DNA of 64,000 bases from Gymnogyps californianus (taxonomy: Eukaryota; Chordata; Aves; Accipitriformes; Cathartidae). Below the pieces are notes generated by a model. It did no database searches. It saw only the letters and a list, made by a program, of their open reading frames with translations, and was not told the origin of the DNA. A program made the translations under genes and the position numbers. The stretch spans positions 32,593,437-32,657,436 of the forward strand of contig NC_059500.1 in NCBI RefSeq assembly GCF_018139145.2. The letters are read 5' to 3'. Below, piece after piece: positions 12,741 to 28,419 of this stretch; the first letter of the stretch is position 1, and every line of letters starts with the position of its first letter.

Positions 12741-14469
12741 GGGTACCTGCTCCGCCAGATCCTCATTTGCACTCCAGTTGTATTACCTTCCTCCATCAGC
12801 AGCCAGAGACACTTAGGGTGAAGTCTGCACCTACTCTAAAACCCACTTACGCTTCTGGAATATCTCAATATTTCTAAGCTAGACAGATGTGAATGCTGCC
12901 TGATCTGTTAACGCTTGCTAAAAGGCTTTCATCCAGCCTCCAAGTACCAGAAAGTGGTATCTCGTATTAATGCCTTCTTTCATGTTCTAGCAGCAATACT
13001 TCATCTTGTTTGCCTTTTACATAAAACACTAGCATTAAAAGGAAAGAAAAAAAATCCAGCAACACACAACCCAACAACTCAAACATCTGGAAATATGATT
13101 ATTCTCAGCATTTAATTAGTATTGTGGTTATTCACTCCTGAAAATCAGCATACGGCTATTCCCACCTAGGAGAAAGGCAATAACTCTTTCTTGTTTGTTG
13201 CTAGAGCTTCAGACAAGCCAAATTCTTCTCACATGGCCTTTAGAAACCAGGGACAGCTGTGTCTCTGCAGGGCTTGATTCAGCCAGGTAATAAAACATGT
13301 GAGCAGTACCTGAGGGGTGATGAACAAACCCTGGGTTACATATGTGCCTGCCAAAAACAGAATGTGAGGAGGAACACAAGCACAGCCAAAGGTTTTCACA
13401 AGTGACTAATGGTGTTGGATGTCCTGGAGACTGAGGATGCTACAAGGTATGTGCAGTTATGAGGGTGGCAGATCACTCTCTGCCTCTGAGGACCCAGGGC
13501 TCTTTACAAGATGATCTTCAAGCATCAAAGCAGTGCAGCTATCGTTCCTTTCTGAAATGGGAGAAGCAAACCGCTCTCAAAAAGGAAAGGGACAGATTTA
13601 TTTCCTCCAACAGGAACGTGTAATGTGTTCATGTTGGCTGCAGTTGGTGCTGCCGTGGGACTCAGACCACCGCACATCCTCCAAATTCCTACCTAAGAGG
13701 TATACCAGTGGCTGGTCACTGGTCAGCCCTGGGTGGGAGGATGACTTCTTTGCTGAAGGGAGGCAGTCTCTAAGAGCCAGCTCTTATTCCTAAACACCAT
13801 CCCTTGTTCATCTGAGTATGAATACGGGCCCCCAAGTACTGCCATGCCAGACACCACTGCGCTGGTCACCCACCTGAGCCAGGGAGCATCTGCAGGACCG
13901 TTGCCTTAGCTGGTACACAGCCTGCTCAGATCTGTTTGTGTATTTATACGAAAGCAGAGTTTGCCTCCCCTGGTGCTGTGGAAGGCATCTGTGCTGGCCT
14001 AAGCCCTGTCAAATTCAGGCTCCTGCTGGGACAGAGCTGACTGGTGTGACTGGCAGACCTTTGCTCCAACTTCCAGCGCAAATCTGTGCTTGACCCATTG
14101 TCAGCTTGTCCTCGCAGTCCTTCAGATCAGCTCTGCAGGACAACCATGACCATCGTACCAGATACCAGAAGGACATTTGACTGTGAAATACTCCACAGAG
14201 GAGAACAATACAGTCACCTTCCTTTAGAGGATGGGACACAAGTCAGACAGAGAGGGGAGGTGACCAGTCCCAGCTCATGCTGCTGCCTCCTCAGAAAGCT
14301 CCAGCCTCTCCCCAGGGCTTGCTGCTTCTCCTCCTGCAAACCCTGGGCTGAAGGGATGTGCTGGCCTTTCCAGGAGCCTTGACCATGCAAATATAATAAA
14401 AATAGCAAGCTACGCTCTTGAAAAGAGTCTCAATGGGGACGTACAGAGTCCCCATGAGGGTTAGAGTGA
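12741..14469. other. Non-coding spacer; no gene seen
   Basis: No supported coding region. Short open frames here have no homology that I recognise. Confidence 0.6.
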
Positions 14470-14503
14470 GTGTGTGAGTATGTGTGCGTGTGTGTGTGTG
14501 TGT
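14470..14503 (+). repeat. (GT)n dinucleotide microsatellite
   Basis: An imperfect GT repeat, with the longest pure part at about 14489-14502, interrupted by GAGTA and GC. Confidence 0.9.
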
Positions 14504-15750
14504 TAGTGCCCTTTCAGCCTACTGCTAGTTATGCAGGTGGTGCCTGGATGAGTGAGGAAGGCAGAAGCATGCCTCAGGGTCCCCAGTCAAGTATCAAATC
14601 AAATCATCCCAAAAGTGCCTGCTTCCCTGCTGCTACCCCTGCCACCCACGCATCGGGCTGCGAGTCAGGTGCCACAGCCCTGCACACCAGGGTAGCAGGT
14701 GTGTGAGCATACAGCCTTAACAAGACTGTATATTTCCCCACTCACATGTACATGGAAAGATACAGCATTGCAAAAGCAGTGTTTAATTGCAGGCACAAAT
14801 CCCTTCCAAAAGCACAGCTTAACTTTTTTTTTTTCTTCTCTGCCAAGAACATATGTATTTTGTATAGATTTAATTACATGATACAAGAAAGGAAAGAAGA
14901 TTTGCCCAGATACTATGGTGATGAGTGCCATAGAAATGCCTATAAATAAACAAAAACACAGAGCAAAATCAGACATCTGCAACAGAGCATGGGAAAAGAA
15001 ACCCAACCAAACCCAAACCAAAAAACCAAACAAACAAACGTGCCTGGAGTTTTCTACACAGTCCCTCATTTTAAAGAAAGAAAAGCTCAGCACCACCTCT
15101 TTCTGACATAGGACCCAATGCTCATTTGGACTCACTCCTGTCACCCTCAAGAATCACAAGGTGGGCACATCTTTATTTGCATTCTCCAGTCTCTCCTTCC
15201 TGCTGCTGCTGTGAATCCTCATCACCTGAGAACTTGTTTGTTCATACTAAAAAATGAGGATCCAGAGCGCTGGGAACCTCATGAACTTTTATGTCATTTG
15301 AATTTGGAGGAAAAATTGAGCTTTCACACACACCCCAAGTTGAAAATCCTGTCCATGTTATACGTTTTCTTCATTGCAACAAAGGAAATCAGATGAAGCC
15401 CTACAGGGGCTTGAATGGTGATGTGTGGCTTGCTTTTTCATTGCATCCAATAGACACGGAAAGCACCTGCCAAGCTGCTGAGTGAGGCCCCCTTGCCACT
15501 TGATTTCCGATTCCTCTTGTCATGTTTTTGAGCCTTTCATCTCAATTCCTCTGTCCAACAATGTGTTTTGTTATTTCACTTAAGCCACGGGACTCCAAGG
15601 GCTGGACCTTCACGAACAGCACCCAGCCATGAAGTGAGAGCTCCGTCTCCCAAACAAAACTATTAGCTTGGCTCCACAGCACAATTGCAAATTCCCTTGC
15701 ACTAAACTAGTAAGGTTTAAATGCTGTCATTGCAAAGCACAGGGTCAGGT

Positions 15751-15893
15751 GGGGGGGGAGAGAGGAAGAGAGGAAAGCAGGAAGGGGGAGAGGGAGGGAG
15801 GGAGGAGGAAGGAAGGAAGAAAGAGCAAAAGAAAGAGAAAGAGCGAAAGAAAGAGCAAGAGAGAGAGAGAGGAAGGAAGGAAGGAAGGAAGAA

Positions 15894-15941
<48 letters not shown>

Positions 15942-15957
15942 CAGAAAGAAAAGGGAG
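15751..15957 (+). repeat. 207-bp polypurine tract with (GGAA)n and (GAAA)n arrays
   Basis: The sequence is almost pure A/G with only a handful of C. It passes from a G8 start through (GGGA/GGAA) units and a GA repeat (about 15859-15872) to (GGAA)n and then an uninterrupted (GAAA)n of about 15 units (roughly 15890-15940). The purine/pyrimidine strand asymmetry could form triplex (H-DNA). Apparent Lys/Glu/Arg open frames across it are artefacts. Confidence 0.95.
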
Positions 15958-18900
15958 CTGGAATGACAGCAGACCTAGTATACTTCATAGAATTATCATC
16001 TGCTCCAGCTCAAAACAGCTCTGGTTTTGATTCATTTATATATAAAGGGGGAGGAAATCAGAACAGCTGTCACTCTATTATTCCCTCTAGCATTGCTGAG
16101 CCATTTTGGCTGGCTGCAAATTTTCCTCCTACCAACCTCTCTCCTGTTTTCTCATCCCTGTCTCAGGAACCGTGCAGACAGCAGCAGAGTGCACCCAGAG
16201 CCCTGCGTGCCTCCAGCCACAAGCATCTTGCTGAGTGCTCGCTGTTAGTCCTGCCTGCGAAAAGAGAGACACCGGCACAGGCGCAGCATCACCACATTCA
16301 TCCTGGGAGGTTTGTCTTTCTGCTGTCACCTTGCTCCCAGTAGCCAGCCAGTGCAAAGCAGCAGGCAGTGAAAGACTGAAAAATCTGCAGAGTGACTTCT
16401 CTGGGCTGGAGGAAATTCATATATCAAGTTTTATATACAATATACATCTGCAGAGGAAGAGATTTCTTTTCTGTCTTGTGCTGCTGTGCTCCCTAGTGGG
16501 ATGCATTCATGGACAGTCAATATTTATTTAAATGACTAACTTGGGCAGAGTTATTAAATGTAAACTCTGGCACCTTATGTTTAGCACAAAATAAAATGCT
16601 GGGAGAAGACAGTCAGAGAAAACCTCTGACTTACCCAGTGGTTTGGGCAATACTTAAATCGTTCCTCTGCTCCGTATTCTCCCATACCTCCCCCTCCCTT
16701 CCCCCCTCCTTTGCCTCGTTCACACATGGCTTCCAGTTTTGGACCCTGAAGATTCAGATCTTAAACTTTTTCAAAGTGCTACCTATTTTTATAATGCTTT
16801 GGATTTGCCTATGCGGTTCATTTGCGTAGTCCCAAATCAGCATAAACCCTAACCTCATCTCATCAAGGGGATTTACCTGTAACCATCCAAATTTGGTTTG
16901 CTAATGAAGTAGTCAGATTCCCAGACAGCTAAGACAGATGCACCTTGATCACTTCTTAGAAAGCGAATTCTCTCACCTGGAATGAATTTCAGTACCCAGT
17001 ACAAAGGGACACTGTTTTTTTGACATTCGCTCTTCAAAACCTGGGACACAACAACAGGGAAAGACATGCAGAAAAAGGGTTTTGAAAGTGTAATCAAAGA
17101 TAAAAAGCTGGAGTTAATCTTGGAAAAGTTAGATTTGGACCAACAAACACTGCTGTGGTCAGTTTCCTTTTCCATGTAACAATAAATGTAACAATAGCAA
17201 ATACACGAACCCAACAATTATTAACAATGCCTTAGTAATAAATGTGTACAAATAAAGAATGAGTAATTCCAACCCATGTAGATGTTTGGGTACATGAGGT
17301 GCAAGACGTTTTAACCAACAGTGTTACATCTTGCTAAGATTCATGAATTGAAAGAAAACTCTGAAAAGTAGGGTTTTTTGTGTTTTGAATAAAACGTGAA
17401 GAAACACTCATCCTTAAACAAAAACCATTGATAGGTGAGGGCTTCTCAGATGTTCCAGCAATTAAAAAAACAGTAAGCCAAAACATCTTTTAAATATTGA
17501 CTGAAATAGCGTATTATGCTAAATTCTCCTGGCATTCTTCCAGTGTACAGTAGACTAGATGAACTCATCCATATGTAAAAATGCACATATGTATAAAGCT
17601 CATATTTACTTTCTCTTCCCAAATTCATTAAAAAATACAACCGAAGTTGAATCTTTCCAGCCTTTGGCAGTAAACAACAAAATCAAGGCTGATTTAGAGC
17701 AGGAGGTTAGATCCTTCCCTTCTCTGCAGTATGTAGGAAAGAGGAAACGGCAGGAATGTGGAAGGCAGCAGCCTCAGAAACTACAGAAAGGAAATACTTT
17801 CTTCTCCTCTCCCCCCACCTCTATTTTTAGCCTAGTTCATAATTAACCGCGGAACTCCTTGCCACAAGATCTCTCTGAAGCCAGAAGCTCAGGAAGGCAC
17901 CAAAGAGGATCAAATATTTACTGAGTAAGTGGAATCTGTAGAGCTACAGCATAAAATAAACACAGGTTGGAAAGGCATCTGTGCTCCTCAGGCTTCTGAA
18001 CTTGAACAAACCGGTAATCATCAGGGCTCGGGAGGGAGTTTTCCAGGGAGAGCAAGGTGGGATCACCCCAGAGATGACCATCACAGGGCTACTTGTGCCT
18101 TATGGTTACGTTTATGGCCAGTGGCTGAGGCAGAATACCAGCAGCTGGACTAAACTGGCCACCGTTCTGCCCTGTGCTCCTCTGCTCCTCCACAGCAGAG
18201 AGAGGAAATCCAGTTGCCCCAACCATAACAAGCTGGTCTCTTTGCATATGAAGCCTTGCCAGTAAGTTTTACATTGTGAACATGGGAACTTTGTCAAAGC
18301 AAATGCTGGTTAGAAAGTGTTCACAGAAGGAAGGTAGTCAAACATCTTGTACAGGTGACAGCAGCATTATAATATTCTCTAAGGCTGAAGAGAGCATGAA
18401 CAGTTATTGGGGAGGCAGGAAGGCTGAAAGCAGTGAAATATTTTGCTTTCCACTGGAAAGCGTTTTGATATTTTGAAACACAAATAATAATCTGTGGCAC
18501 GGCCAACAAATTCAGCCATCCCTTGTCAGGCAGGGGAGCCTGTTGCTGAAATAGTGTGATGCGGGAACTGAGAAAGGACAGCCAAACCTAGTACATCCCA
18601 GTGCAAAGACAAACGCATCCCTTTGGGTAGCCTGTTTGAGTAGCCAACAGCATTATTGACTCAGTATGTTTGGAGCCTAAACACAGAATAAAACCTCGTC
18701 CAGAGCTTAGAAAGTAAATTCCACCATGCTTCAGTAATCACCGTCAATGTTGCCCCTAGTAGTTTATCAACATATTAACGTACAATATTAATTTTTATCA
18801 GAAAAGAGGAACATAATGACGATGGACAGTAAGTCCCCAGGAGATCCCTTGTGCTGGAAGACTCCAGCTGAGATCTGGACACCAAATGGCACTGATGCCG

Positions 18901-21900
18901 TGGCGCCCTCCCAGAGGCCCGATGTGCAAATCAAACTCACACAAGAGCCTCGAGAAGCAGTTTTTCATACGTGTGAGCAAAGCCCTCTCTGCAGTATCTC
19001 TACACAGCAGGAAGCTCATGGTGGACTCAGGGAGGCCAGTGGCAAAAGCCTGGGGAGGCGAGTTTTTCCATGTGGCAACTGCAAGCCCGCTTCCCCAGGC
19101 CAGCAAAATCAGATAGCCTTCCCACACCTTTCTAGGGGTGGAAGGACAAAGCAGACCTGACACTCCGCTCCTGCCAACCATGAAGGCAGCAACACTAGGA
19201 CATGCACAAACACACACTGAACACCATCGAGGAGGCTCCCAGTAAATAAACCCCTGCATGCCAGTGGTGCAACGTTGCTCATCAGACCATTCCTAACTGC
19301 TGTGGCAGCGGGGGAAATCACTCTGAATAACTGCGGGATATCTGTTTCTAAAATTAAGGGTCTTCAGCCAACCAACACAGGGAAGCTGTATCATTTTGTT
19401 GAATAAAGCCTGAAAGTTTAATAGCGGAGAACTTGAATGGCAAGATTTAAGCAAGCCTTAGCTTGTGCTTGATAAACAAGCGCGCTGTACCCAAAGCAAA
19501 ACCATGCAAAACTTTTCAGAGTTGCAGCAAGATGGCTGCGGTGATAGCAGCACAGGATTACCCTTCTGCTCACCCAAGCTTCAGAGTGAAAGGAGCTTGG
19601 TGTGTTCCCTAAAACTTCTTGTTAATAAGCATGTCATAAGGCTGACCCAGAGCTGACCAGGTCCATGTGAAAATCACCATCTTGGTTACAAAAGGAGTCA
19701 CAGCTCCAAGAATCTGGAAAGCATCACCGAAGGGAAAAGGTCTAACTGCCTAATATCTCTTGTGAGCAGCTACTAAGGCCACTCGTCTTCGGTAAAACTC
19801 TGGGCACAGATGCTCTAAATATAGAATAAACATCAATAAAGCACAAGCCACTTTTTCCCCTCCTATCTTTCACACCATTAAGGTTCTAGCCTTGAGGGCT
19901 CACAGGTAAGCATCCAAAGGTGAAAAGGAGACTAACAGATACCTATATGCAGCCAGGGTGGAGAACAAGGCTGCAGAAACACCACCACCACCCACTGCCA
20001 TGCTGCAGAGACGACTTCTGCACTTGGTGGCAATGCCCTCAGCAGTAATGAAAACGTCCCCTGGTAAGTCACAGCAGGAGCGAAGGGCAGACGAAACATG
20101 AGTCATCCGGGTGCATGGCAGACAGGGGAATGTGGGTGTGTTACCCTGTGGCTCCAAGCCAATGTGACCTCAATTAAATTTCGGTGAACGATGGGCCTTC
20201 TCCTCTTTTATGTACGTACTCATCTCCTTGGTCTCCAAAGATATATCCATTAAGCCTACACACAGCTATTTAATCTGGGGAACTCTCCTGGCAAGTACGA
20301 GTCAACATGCGGTGGCGGCAGGGGTGTTCCCCTTCCTCTCCATGTGAGTTTTGCTCACCATGTTGGGTTTACTTCCTCCAACCGGCACTCCTACCGCATC
20401 CAGACCCTTGCCAGAGCCCTACAGTGTAACTACTGGTCTGTCTGTCCACATTTGCAACCCGTTCCTATTCTCCTGCTGCCTTAGAGCACACAACCCAATC
20501 ACACTCAGGAAGGAGGAAAGCCCACGGTGGAACACAGTTTGTAACTGGGTTAATTTGGTAATTCTTGCACTCAAACACCGTTAAAGTGTTTGCCAGGGAC
20601 TTCAGTGGAGGCAGGCTAGCTCTAAAGTCTAGCACACTCCCATAGGAAACCTGTGTAAACTAATTCGGTTGAACCGTTAGCACTCGGGGTGATTAACCGC
20701 AGGAGTCTCTGATCTCCCCTTATTAAAGAGAAGGAGAATGAGATTCACTGATTCATATCAGCCTAATATAAATCCTTGTGAGATTCACAGTTGACTTCAG
20801 CAGTGGCAGGATCTGGTAACCTCCATGGGGGAAGAGCAACTCTCTTGCAAGTACACCTTCTTGTGACAGGGGAAAGCTGACGGCATTTGTACTGGATTAC
20901 AATCATCGACCAAGTCTGAAGTGTGCAAACTTCCAGCCTGGGGTGTGCAGCAGACAAGTGCACAGAAGCGCTGCGGCTCTGAGAATATTTTTATTCCGAT
21001 GCCACTTTTGAATACTTGGCACTTCGTAGGCAGACATGTGCCATCTTGTTTTAAACAGCTCCATCTTCACATGTTAAGTGTGCTCGAGAGAGATTTGGGC
21101 TAGGGGTGAGCAGGATTAAGGATGGCTGTAGTTTGACTGCAGAGATCATTCTCTGCCATAGAGCTTTTCCCTTCAGTAGCTAAAATAGTGCTCTGGGGCA
21201 GCTCTGGAGGTGCTCACCCCATGTCAGAGAGGCCACCCCTAATAACCTCAAACCCTGTTTTTAGGTGCCCCAGCCTGAGCAAAGTAGCACATGAATATAG
21301 CTTTAGTAACGCTAAACAAATCTCGTTTTTCCAGACACCCTTACGAGATTGCTTAGTGTTTTACATATGTTTTACGAGATATGCTTTTTAATACGTGTTG
21401 TTCCACTGCATCCGTGTACAATCTTGCACCTAAGTGCAACTCCAGGACGCTAGACACAATGAAACAGGTGGTGAACACAACGTGCTGTTTCTAGCTCTAC
21501 CTAACTTACCAGAGCACAACTGGTGCAACTGCTCATTTCAGTATTTCCCCCCGAGACTCCTTAAGAACAAGGACTGCCTCTCATGGGCTGCATGCTGTAC
21601 AGCAAAAATCGAGTGTTGGCTCCTGTCCCAAAAGTATAGGAGTAGCATTTTGGAAATGGTTAAAGGAACAGCAGCATTTCTTTTTAAATATTAAGCTAGA
21701 ACTGTGCCCATTTAGGTCTGGAAAGAAAGTCATACATGAGGACAGCTTGGTTAGGATCAGGAAAAAAAGAAAAAAAAAAATCAAGTGGGAGAAGAGAACA
21801 AAGCCCTGTTTCAAGAATGTCATTGTTCGTGCAACTATAAACCTAGGGTCTATAAAACCATCAAGCAGACACTGAAGTTGGCTGAAGCAGATAATGCATT

Positions 21901-23594
21901 ACTAAATGCTAGAGCATCTTATAAAATTCTTAAGGCTGCATAATGACAGAACACTTGAAAAGCAAAAGAAACAGGTTTCTCAGATGAAATCTTCTGATTT
22001 CAGTACTTACAGGTGTGTTAGGAGGTAGACCTTGCACAGATGTAAAAGGTCCTGAATGGCAGCCGTACAGACAGAGGTGATCCTGCAGCTACCAAAGCAT
22101 GCTCCAGTGTTATTGAGACGGGACAACACGCTTCAGGCACGCAGTACGTGCCAGTTGCAACACTGACCTTGGATCTCTCATCCAGAATCCACAGGCAGAG
22201 CAATGGAGGAGGTAAAAAATGACTGGCTTAATTGTAAAAAGTTTTCACATGAAAAAAACTTCAGATAAAAGATGACTCATAACTTTAATTTAGCTTTAAA
22301 TACTTGCTATTTGCAAACCAAACAAGACATTCCCCACTCCCCATGTTACCTATAAACCAAACCAACAAAGATAGCTTTCAGTTGAACAAAGCATGCCTAG
22401 GAGATAAGGGGTGAGAAATATTTTCTGCATCATTATGTTACTTACATAGACTTAGAAAGAAATGGCACCAGTCGCCACACAAAGAACACATCGAAACGTG
22501 AAATTTAATAGCATTACTGAGGCACATTTGGGAACAAAAAGCTGATACTGCCACTCTTGTTTTAACTACTGCAAAAATATGAATGGCTCTTGCCTGTAAT
22601 TTGTTTTCCATGCTTAGCTTTACTGAACGTTACATATATCCAAATTCCTAGCTGACTGACATTTTAAACCAGTGGAAGAGGAATAATTTCTTTCTTCTCT
22701 TTACAAAGAGTAGCGAGAAAACCAGGTCCTATTCATCGAGCATTCATGTTGAAATAATCTTATTGCTACCCATTTGTAAAAAAACTAGAGCAATGAGGTC
22801 CCTAAGGACAACTACAACAAAAACGACCCGAGGCATGCAGCAGGCTCACTGCATTTACCTGCAGCACAGCGCATGCAATGGAAGGTGCTACTGGGGACCT
22901 TAGAGCTACACATCTTGAGTGTACAGCTATACTGTTTGTAGACTCTGCATGGTCAGCCCTCCCAAGTTATGTATGCATACCAGGATTCCTACAGGAATTT
23001 TGGCTCTTCAGATACTGTCAAATTACTGAATTCCCAGGACAGAGCAGGCTTCAGAAGAAACTCCATGCAGTTTATTGTTAAAAGGTGTTTTATGCACGCA
23101 CTCTTTATTCCTTGAGTCAAGTTTCTTTGTGACATTACTCATGTAACGCTTTTCCTTCATTCGCACGAAAGTGGTTACACCAGCTTATCTGAGAAGCCCA
23201 AGAAAATGCAGCTAGAAGGTTTTCGTGCTGAAAAGACCACTACGAAAAAATTTCTAGAATTTATCTTTGAATATGCAAAGTCTAATGTCCAACAGATATA
23301 TTTCCTCTAACAAATAATTCAAACTGAATTACCTTAAAAATGGTAAATTACAGTTTCATCACGCAGGTGAGATAACGGGCAATTTGATATTCAGAGCAAA
23401 AATTTTCAGCACACCTTTCTCCCTGAAAAGATGTGTTACATCAGCACTGCACTTAGACAATCCTATCTTTCAGAGTCTTAAGACTACAAGCCTTCGCTGC
23501 CACCCCCCCTTGCCTTGGGAAACTCAACCACTAACAAATACTTAATAAACTTTCTTTGGACATATCCATGCACAGAAGAATGAGAGCAACCATT
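15958..23594. other. Non-coding region immediately downstream of KLF4; no gene seen
   Basis: 7.6 kb of AT-moderate sequence without credible exons, RNA genes or recognisable transposons. A short A-rich stretch lies at about 21769-21780. The low repeat content beside a developmental regulator is typical of regulatory desert, but no specific enhancer can be named from sequence alone. Confidence 0.6.
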
Positions 23595-24526
23595 CAGATA
23601 AAATATTATAGGTTTATTTAAAACTTATTTTCCACTTGAATATGCAAAATACAAATTCCAACAAAATGTTCATTTTTACTTTGTAGTTTACAAATATACA
23701 AAATAGAAGTTTGCTTAAATTTATATTACATATTTATTATGTAAAGAACTATATAGAAAACATTTGTTCTGCTTAAGGCATATTTGGGAATAAACCATTG
23801 TACAAACTATTGCACATCGAAACCACAGTGCATTACAGACTGTCTGCATAAAGTTATTTTCTTTAAAAAAAGATAAACCAGGTTTATTTACCTGATTTAG
23901 GTCATAATCGGCGATCGGAAGACAAAAATATTTCCTTGTCAGATATGCAGCAGTTTGAGAACTTTGGCTTCCTGTTTTTGGTACCTCTAGAACCAACAGT
24001 CACTAAGCACCATGAAATAGGCTTTTAAAATATAATTCTGTACCTGAATTTTTCCTCCTCTTTTAACATCGTAATGGCTTTTAGAAGGAAAAAAAGGAAA
24101 GTACAAGATGACATTTACATCCAATATTGCATTGAAAGAAAATTAAGGGAATGTCATTTCCCTGTGTAATATCCCCACCCTCCGAACTACACACAGTCTG
24201 TTTAACCCTGATATCCGTGACTTCCAGTCACTCCTTGGCATTTTGTAGTCCGGAAATAATTCAAGTTGGATTTACAAATGGAATGATAGAAGATCCAGTC
24301 ATTGACCCCAATGTTTTTGGTTCTCTTTTCTTTTAAATGTGTATATATATAAAAAAAATAAGTTGCAATGTCTGTATGCAGTTATCCCTCTTTTCCACTC
24401 TTAGGAAGACTTCACCTTGATCATCTGTAGTGCTTAAACTGTGTTCTCCCCATCTTGCGGAAGACAGTCCTTGTGCTGTAAATACTGAATCTCTACGGCA
24501 GTTGGGGAAAGATCCACTGCTTCCAA
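23595..24526 (-). other. KLF4: KLF4 3' untranslated region with poly(A) signals
   Basis: The AT-rich region after the TAA stop has AATAAA hexamers on the minus strand at 23883-23888, 23733-23738 and 23613-23618. The distal signal sits in a block (TTTAAATAAACC then an AT-rich tail) that resembles, from memory, the end of mammalian KLF4 mRNA, so I place the main cleavage site about 15-20 bp beyond it, near 23595. The UTR is about 930 bp. The two upstream hexamers could give shorter isoforms. Confidence 0.75.
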
Positions 24527-27729
<3,203 letters not shown>

Positions 27730-27734
<5 letters not shown>

Positions 27735-28148
27735 CCGCGCCGGGGCGTCACGCCGAGCTGCCGCCGCCGCCGTCGTCGTCCCGAGCGCCGACGAGGAGGA
27801 GAGGGAGGAGGGGTGGCACGGACGCGCCGTCCAGCCGCGGAGAGCCGGCCCAGCGCGGCCGGGGTAGTGCCGCGGGAGCGCCCTTCCTCGGTGCTTTAGC
27901 GGGATGAAGGTGAGCGGGACGCGGGGCGCTAGCGGCGTCGCGGGGAGGCGGCCGCCGCCCGGCAACGCGGCTCCGGCAGGGCGGCGGCGCGAGGTGCTTC
28001 CCAGGGAGCCGCGGCCATGGAGGAGCCGGGCGGGACGGACGGGGCGCGGTGGTGCCAGTGGGGAGGGAGGGGCCGGCCCGGCCCGCGCTCTGCTGCCGCC
28101 GCCGCTGGTGCTGCCGCTGCTGCCGCCGCCGCGCCCCGCTCGGCACTG
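27730..28148 (-). other. KLF4: KLF4 exon 1: 5' UTR plus first five coding bases
   Basis: Exon 1 ends ATGCG at 27734-27730, followed by the donor GTGGGT. The next exon begins GCAGCC, so splicing restores ATG CGG CAG, the M-R-Q start known from KLF4 in other vertebrates. The upstream limit is inferred as about 30 bp below the TATA box and is not seen directly. The start codon has a poor context (C at -3 and C at +4). The UTR is extremely GC-rich and includes one upstream ORF. The intron that follows is only 81 bp (27649-27729). Confidence 0.8.
27929..28018 (-). other. Upstream ORF in the KLF4 5' UTR (29 codons)
   Basis: An ATG at 28018-28016 lies in the context TCCATGG (T at -3, G at +4). It opens a 29-codon frame starting MAAAPWEAPR and ending in TAG at 27931-27929, about 195 bp before the first KLF4 start codon. 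It is the only minus-strand ATG I find between the predicted start site and the KLF4 start. It could lower KLF4 translation if the transcript starts where the TATA box suggests. Whether it is translated is not known. Confidence 0.5.
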
Positions 28149-28173
28149 CCCGCCGCCCGCCGCCGCCGCCCCT

Positions 28174-28179
28174 CTTATA
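28174..28179 (-). promoter_or_regulatory. KLF4 TATA box
   Basis: TATAAG on the minus strand, within TTATAAGAGG, is the only TATA-like element in the GC-rich promoter. It lies 440 bp upstream of the start codon. A start site about 30 bp downstream, near 28148, would give a roughly 410-bp 5' UTR, consistent with the long GC-rich leader of KLF4 mRNAs. Confidence 0.7.
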
Positions 28180-28237
28180 ACCTCACCTCACGCCCGCCCC
28201 GCCCGCCGTCGCCCCGGCGACGGCGAAAACAAACTGA

Positions 28238-28243
28238 CACGTG
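28238..28243. promoter_or_regulatory. E-box CACGTG in the KLF4 proximal promoter
   Basis: A perfect palindromic CACGTG lies about 60 bp upstream of the TATA box, in an A-rich gap between GC-rich blocks. It is a bHLH-zip (MYC/USF-type) consensus site. Binding is inferred from motif and position only. Confidence 0.45.
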
Positions 28244-28268
28244 GGGAGAGGGGGCGGTGCGCGCGCGC

Positions 28269-28299
28269 GGGGGGGGGGGTGGGGTGGGTAAAGGGGGGG
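28269..28299 (+). promoter_or_regulatory. G-quadruplex-capable G tract in the KLF4 promoter
   Basis: Runs of 11, 4, 3 and 7 G are separated by loops of 1, 1 and 4 bases on the plus strand, which is the template strand for KLF4. This fits the standard G4 pattern and sits about 120-150 bp upstream of the predicted start site. The run lengths may be imprecise because long G runs are error-prone. Confidence 0.55.
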
Positions 28300-28302
28300 C
28301 TC

Positions 28303-28373
28303 CCGCCCCGTGCCCCGCCCCGCCCCGCCCCGCCCCGCCGCGCCCCGCCGCGCCCCGCCCCGCCCGCGCGCCT
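28303..28373 (-). promoter_or_regulatory. Array of GC boxes (Sp1/KLF sites)
   Basis: About ten tandem CCCCG/CCCGC units lie on the plus strand, which reads as overlapping GGGCGGGGC boxes on the KLF4 strand. Such boxes bind Sp1 and KLF proteins, so Sp1 control and KLF4 autoregulation are both possible (family knowledge). The unit resembles a short pentanucleotide array and its copy number may vary. Confidence 0.65.
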
Positions 28374-28411
28374 GTTGCTGCCGCGCGCGCCGCGTGACGC
28401 AGGCGGGGCGC

Positions 28412-28419
28412 TGACGTCA
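28412..28419. promoter_or_regulatory. Full CRE palindrome TGACGTCA upstream of KLF4
   Basis: A perfect CREB/ATF consensus lies about 235 bp upstream of the TATA box. A second half-like site (GTGACGCA) lies 11 bp away at 28394-28401. Both are in unmethylated-type CpG island sequence, where such sites are usually functional. Function is inferred from the motif. Confidence 0.5.

Noticed and set aside
15668..16030. Lys/Glu/Arg-rich ORFs near 15.7-16.0 kb
   Set aside because: Direct translation of the (GAAA)n/(GGAA)n polypurine microsatellite.
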